A DNA stretch of 64,000 nucleotides. It comes from Thalassobaculum fulvum. Its GTDB lineage: Bacteria; Pseudomonadota; Alphaproteobacteria; Thalassobaculales; Thalassobaculaceae. How positions within the stretch are numbered: the stretch's first letter is position 1; the number at the start of each line of letters is the position of its first letter. The position numbers were made by a program, and so were the translations under genes. Shown here in pieces: positions 59,982-64,000 of this stretch. The DNA lies in contig NZ_BMZS01000010.1 in NCBI RefSeq assembly GCF_014652915.1, positions 124,001 through 188,000 on the forward strand, given 5' to 3'. The notes beneath the pieces were generated by a model. It ran no database searches. It was not told the origin of the DNA and worked only from the letters and a program-made list of their open reading frames with translations.

Positions 59982-60455
59982 ATGCTCCGGCTCAACCGCA
60001 TGACGGACTACGCGATCGTCGTCCTCGGCCAGATGGCCCAGGACGTCGGGCGGGTGCGCACCGCGGCGGCCTTGGCGGATTCGACCGGCGTGCCGGTGCC
60101 GACGGTGTCCAAGCTGCTGAAGCAGATGGCCGGCGCGGCCCTCGTCAATGCCCATCGCGGCGCCAAGGGCGGTTACTCCCTGGACCGCCCGGCGGCGGCG
60201 GTCACGGTGACCGACATCATCCAGGCGCTGGAGGGGCCGATCGCGCTCACCGCCTGCGTCGACGGCGCCGAGGACAGCTGCGAGGTCGAGCGTTGCTGCC
60301 CGATGCGGGGCAACTGGAACCGGGTGAACCAGGCAATCCGCTCGGCGCTCGACGGCGTGACCCTCGCCGACATGCTCGACCCGGAGGGGATGTTTCCGGT
60401 ACGAACCCCGCCGGCCGGGCTGCACGCGATGCCGCCGGCGGGTGCTGCCGAGTAG
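59982..60455 (+). CDS. Rrf2 family regulator of the SUF iron-sulfur assembly operon
   Basis: A 157-aa winged-helix regulator. The head MLRLNRMTDYAIVVLGQMA and the DNA-recognition part VPVPTVSKLLKQMAGAAL with wing HRGAKGGYSL are Rrf2-type. The cluster-binding cysteines are Cys92, Cys100 and Cys105/106 in TACVDGAEDSCEVERCCP. This matches the alphaproteobacterial SUF-linked members that sense cluster status and repress suf genes. The gene is 30 bp upstream of sufB. No convincing Shine-Dalgarno is seen before the ATG (TTGGTTAACCC), so translation may be weak or leaderless. Confidence 0.88.
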   Translation: MLRLNRMTDYAIVVLGQMAQDVGRVRTAAALADSTGVPVPTVSKLLKQMAGAALVNAHRGAKGGYSLDRPAAAVTVTDIIQALEGPIALTACVDGAEDSCEVERCCPMRGNWNRVNQAIRSALDGVTLADMLDPEGMFPVRTPPAGLHAMPPAGAAE

Positions 60456-60485
60456 ATCGAACGCAGGATACGGGAGAACAGGTCG

Positions 60486-61943
<1,458 letters not shown>

Positions 61944-61952
61944 CGGCGCCCA

Positions 61953-62054
61953 TGGGTCCCGGATCCGTTCCGCCTCCGGCGGGCCGCTCCGGGATGAGGG
62001 AATAGAACTTGGTCCTCATCCCGGAGCGCGCCTCCGGCGAGCATCCGGGACCCA
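61953..62054. repeat. Palindromic intergenic repeat, copy H (inside the suf operon)
   Basis: TGGGTCCCGGA (61953-61963) pairs with TCCGGGACCCA (62044-62054), and CTCCGGGATGAGG (61988-62000) with CCTCATCCCGGAG (62014-62026). C-type. It starts 10 bp after the sufB stop and ends about 50 bp before the sufC start, so it should be transcribed within the suf mRNA and could form a stable stem. Confidence 0.83.
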
Positions 62055-62105
62055 CCCGCCGCGTCGGAGCGGGTGAACAGGTAAGAGAAAGAGGGTTACG
62101 GAGCC

Positions 62106-62858
<753 letters not shown>

Positions 62859-62865
62859 GGACGCG

Positions 62866-64000
62866 ATGACCACGGACACCAACACGCTTCCCCTGGTGGC
62901 CGGCGAGGACCCGGCCGTGCTGGCGGCCGGCGCGCCGGACTGGCTGGCCGCGCTGCGCCGGGCGGCGATCGCCCGCTACGACGCGATCGGCCTGCCGGGG
63001 CCGCGCACCGAGGCCTGGAAGTTCACCGGGCTGAACGCCGTCAAGGCGCTGACGCCGGTGCCGGCCGAGGGCGTGCCCGCGACGGAACTGCCGCCGGCCG
63101 TGGCGGCGCTCGACGGCCCGCGCATCGAGATCGTGAACGGCCGTCTGTCCGCCCTGCCGGCCATGCCGACGGGCGTCGAGGTGGTGGCGCTGGACGATCC
63201 GGCGGCCGCTCCGGAATGGGTGCGGGCACATCTGGGCTCGATCGCCTCGTTCGAGACGCATCCGTTCACCGCACTCAACACCGCGCAGCTCGCCGGCGGC
63301 GTCGCCGTCCGGATCGCCCGCGGCGCGATGCCGGAGGCCCCCATCGTGCTGTCGGTCGCCCAGGCCGGTGGCGGCGAGACTGCGACCATCGCCCATCCGC
63401 GGGTGCTGGTGGTGGTCGAGGAGGGCGGCTCGGCCGACCTGGTCACGGTGTTCCAGGGCAGCGGCCGCTACATCGCCAACCCGGTCACCGAGATCGCGGT
63501 CGCCGAGGGGGCCCGGCTCGGCCACGCCGTGCTGCAGGCCGAGGACGCCGAGGCGTTCCACGTCTCGATGACCGCCCTGAAGCTGGCCGAGAAGTCGACC
63601 TATGACGGCTTCGTGCTGGCGACCGGCTCGAAGCTGGCGCGCCACGAGGTGCGGGCCGAGCTCGACGGCGAGCACATCGAGTATGCGATCAACGGGGTGT
63701 ACCTCGGCGCCGACGGCCAGCACCACGACATCACCACCTTCATCGACCACGCCCGGCCGCACGGCACCAGCCACGAGATGGTCAAGGGCGTGCTGACCGG
63801 TACGGCGCGCGGGGTGTTCCAGGGCAAGATCCTGGTCCGGCCGGACGCCCAGAAGACCGACGGCTTCCAGATGAACCGGGCGCTGCTGCTGTCGCGCGAC
63901 GCCGAGGTCAACAGCAAGCCGGAGCTGGAGATCTACGCCGACGACGTGAAGTGCAGCCACGGCGCCACGGTCGGCGAGCTCGAGGACGACGAGCTGTTCT
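62866..64000 (+). CDS. sufD: Fe-S cluster assembly protein SufD, 3' truncated by window end
   Basis: The first 378 codons of SufD; the frame is open to the last base. Features are the N-terminal RTEAWKFTGLNAVK (the family R-x-E-x-W-K-x-T segment) and the beta-helix region with HPRVLVVVEEGGSADLVTVFQG. Near the visible end, VRPDAQKTDGFQMNRALLLS and KPELEIYADDVKCSHGATVGEL contain the conserved Cys and His of the SufB-SufD interface. It is 7 bp after sufC, in the same operon. A SufS cysteine desulfurase may follow outside the window (inference). Confidence 0.94.
   Translation, partial: MTTDTNTLPLVAGEDPAVLAAGAPDWLAALRRAAIARYDAIGLPGPRTEAWKFTGLNAVKALTPVPAEGVPATELPPAVAALDGPRIEIVNGRLSALPAMPTGVEVVALDDPAAAPEWVRAHLGSIASFETHPFTALNTAQLAGGVAVRIARGAMPEAPIVLSVAQAGGGETATIAHPRVLVVVEEGGSADLVTVFQGSGRYIANPVTEIAVAEGARLGHAVLQAEDAEAFHVSMTALKLAEKSTYDGFVLATGSKLARHEVRAELDGEHIEYAINGVYLGADGQHHDITTFIDHARPHGTSHEMVKGVLTGTARGVFQGKILVRPDAQKTDGFQMNRALLLSRDAEVNSKPELEIYADDVKCSHGATVGELEDDELF

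Overview
The window is chromosomal DNA from a very GC-rich bacterium, most likely an alphaproteobacterium of the Rhodospirillales type. This rests on gene content recalled from known families (two PAS_5-like proteins, a DUF6481-like protein, a TAXI-type TRAP transporter, a BKACE enzyme, a suf operon led by an Rrf2 regulator) and on composition; one sampled line (42001-42060) is 46/60 G+C. Genes are tightly packed and many neighbours overlap by 4 bp (ATGA or GTGA). I see no rRNA, tRNA, CRISPR array or intact insertion sequence.

Layout. 1-3568: end of an unknown gene, a FAD amine oxidoreductase, a small charged protein, and a two-subunit sulfopyruvate/phosphonopyruvate decarboxylase on the minus strand. 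3701-12841: a DHTKD1-like 2-oxoacid dehydrogenase E1 overlapping a BisC-type molybdoenzyme, an SDR, a minus-strand 2OG-Fe(II) oxygenase, then a MaoC/acyl-CoA ligase pair. 12978-24207: OmpW porin, zinc alcohol dehydrogenase, two tandem DMT exporters, a glycosidase with RTX repeats, a PAS protein, a cyclase-family hydrolase, an ADP-forming acyl-CoA synthetase, a CBS-BON protein and a histidine-phosphatase-like protein. 24410-29942: a ribbon-helix-helix-like gene behind a perfect palindrome, a Gfo/Idh oxidoreductase with a gamma-glutamyltransferase, an acyl-CoA dehydrogenase and an NTF2-like protein. 30019-36234: a TRAP/TAXI importer divergent from a BKACE-DMT-alcohol dehydrogenase operon, with a strong inverted repeat between them. 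37087-40029: a thiolase and 3-hydroxyacyl-CoA dehydrogenase of the phenylacetate/beta-ketoadipate type. 41230-43052: a membrane protein and a metallophosphoesterase.

43113-44440 is an AT-rich island (16/60 G+C at 43201-43260) with an orphan DNA methyltransferase and a convergent winged-helix-like gene. 44441-51526 holds an M14 peptidase, a Spx/ArsC-like protein and the scattered subunits of an HcnABC/opine-oxidase-like flavoenzyme around an XRE-cupin regulator. 51576-59923: a DUF1194 protein, two unknown conserved proteins, an IPNS-like oxygenase coupled to a P450, another DMT exporter and an EAL protein. 59982-64000: a suf iron-sulfur operon (Rrf2 regulator, sufB, sufC, sufD), cut by the window end.

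The most striking non-coding feature is a family of eight intergenic palindromic elements (plus one truncated copy) with core lengths of about 100-135 bp. Their arms co-vary between copies (GGGTTCC/GGAACCC versus GGGTCCC/GGGACCC; ATGACG/CGTCAT versus ATGAGG/CCTCAT), so base pairing rather than sequence appears to be conserved. One copy lies inside the suf operon and another between the thiolase and dehydrogenase genes.
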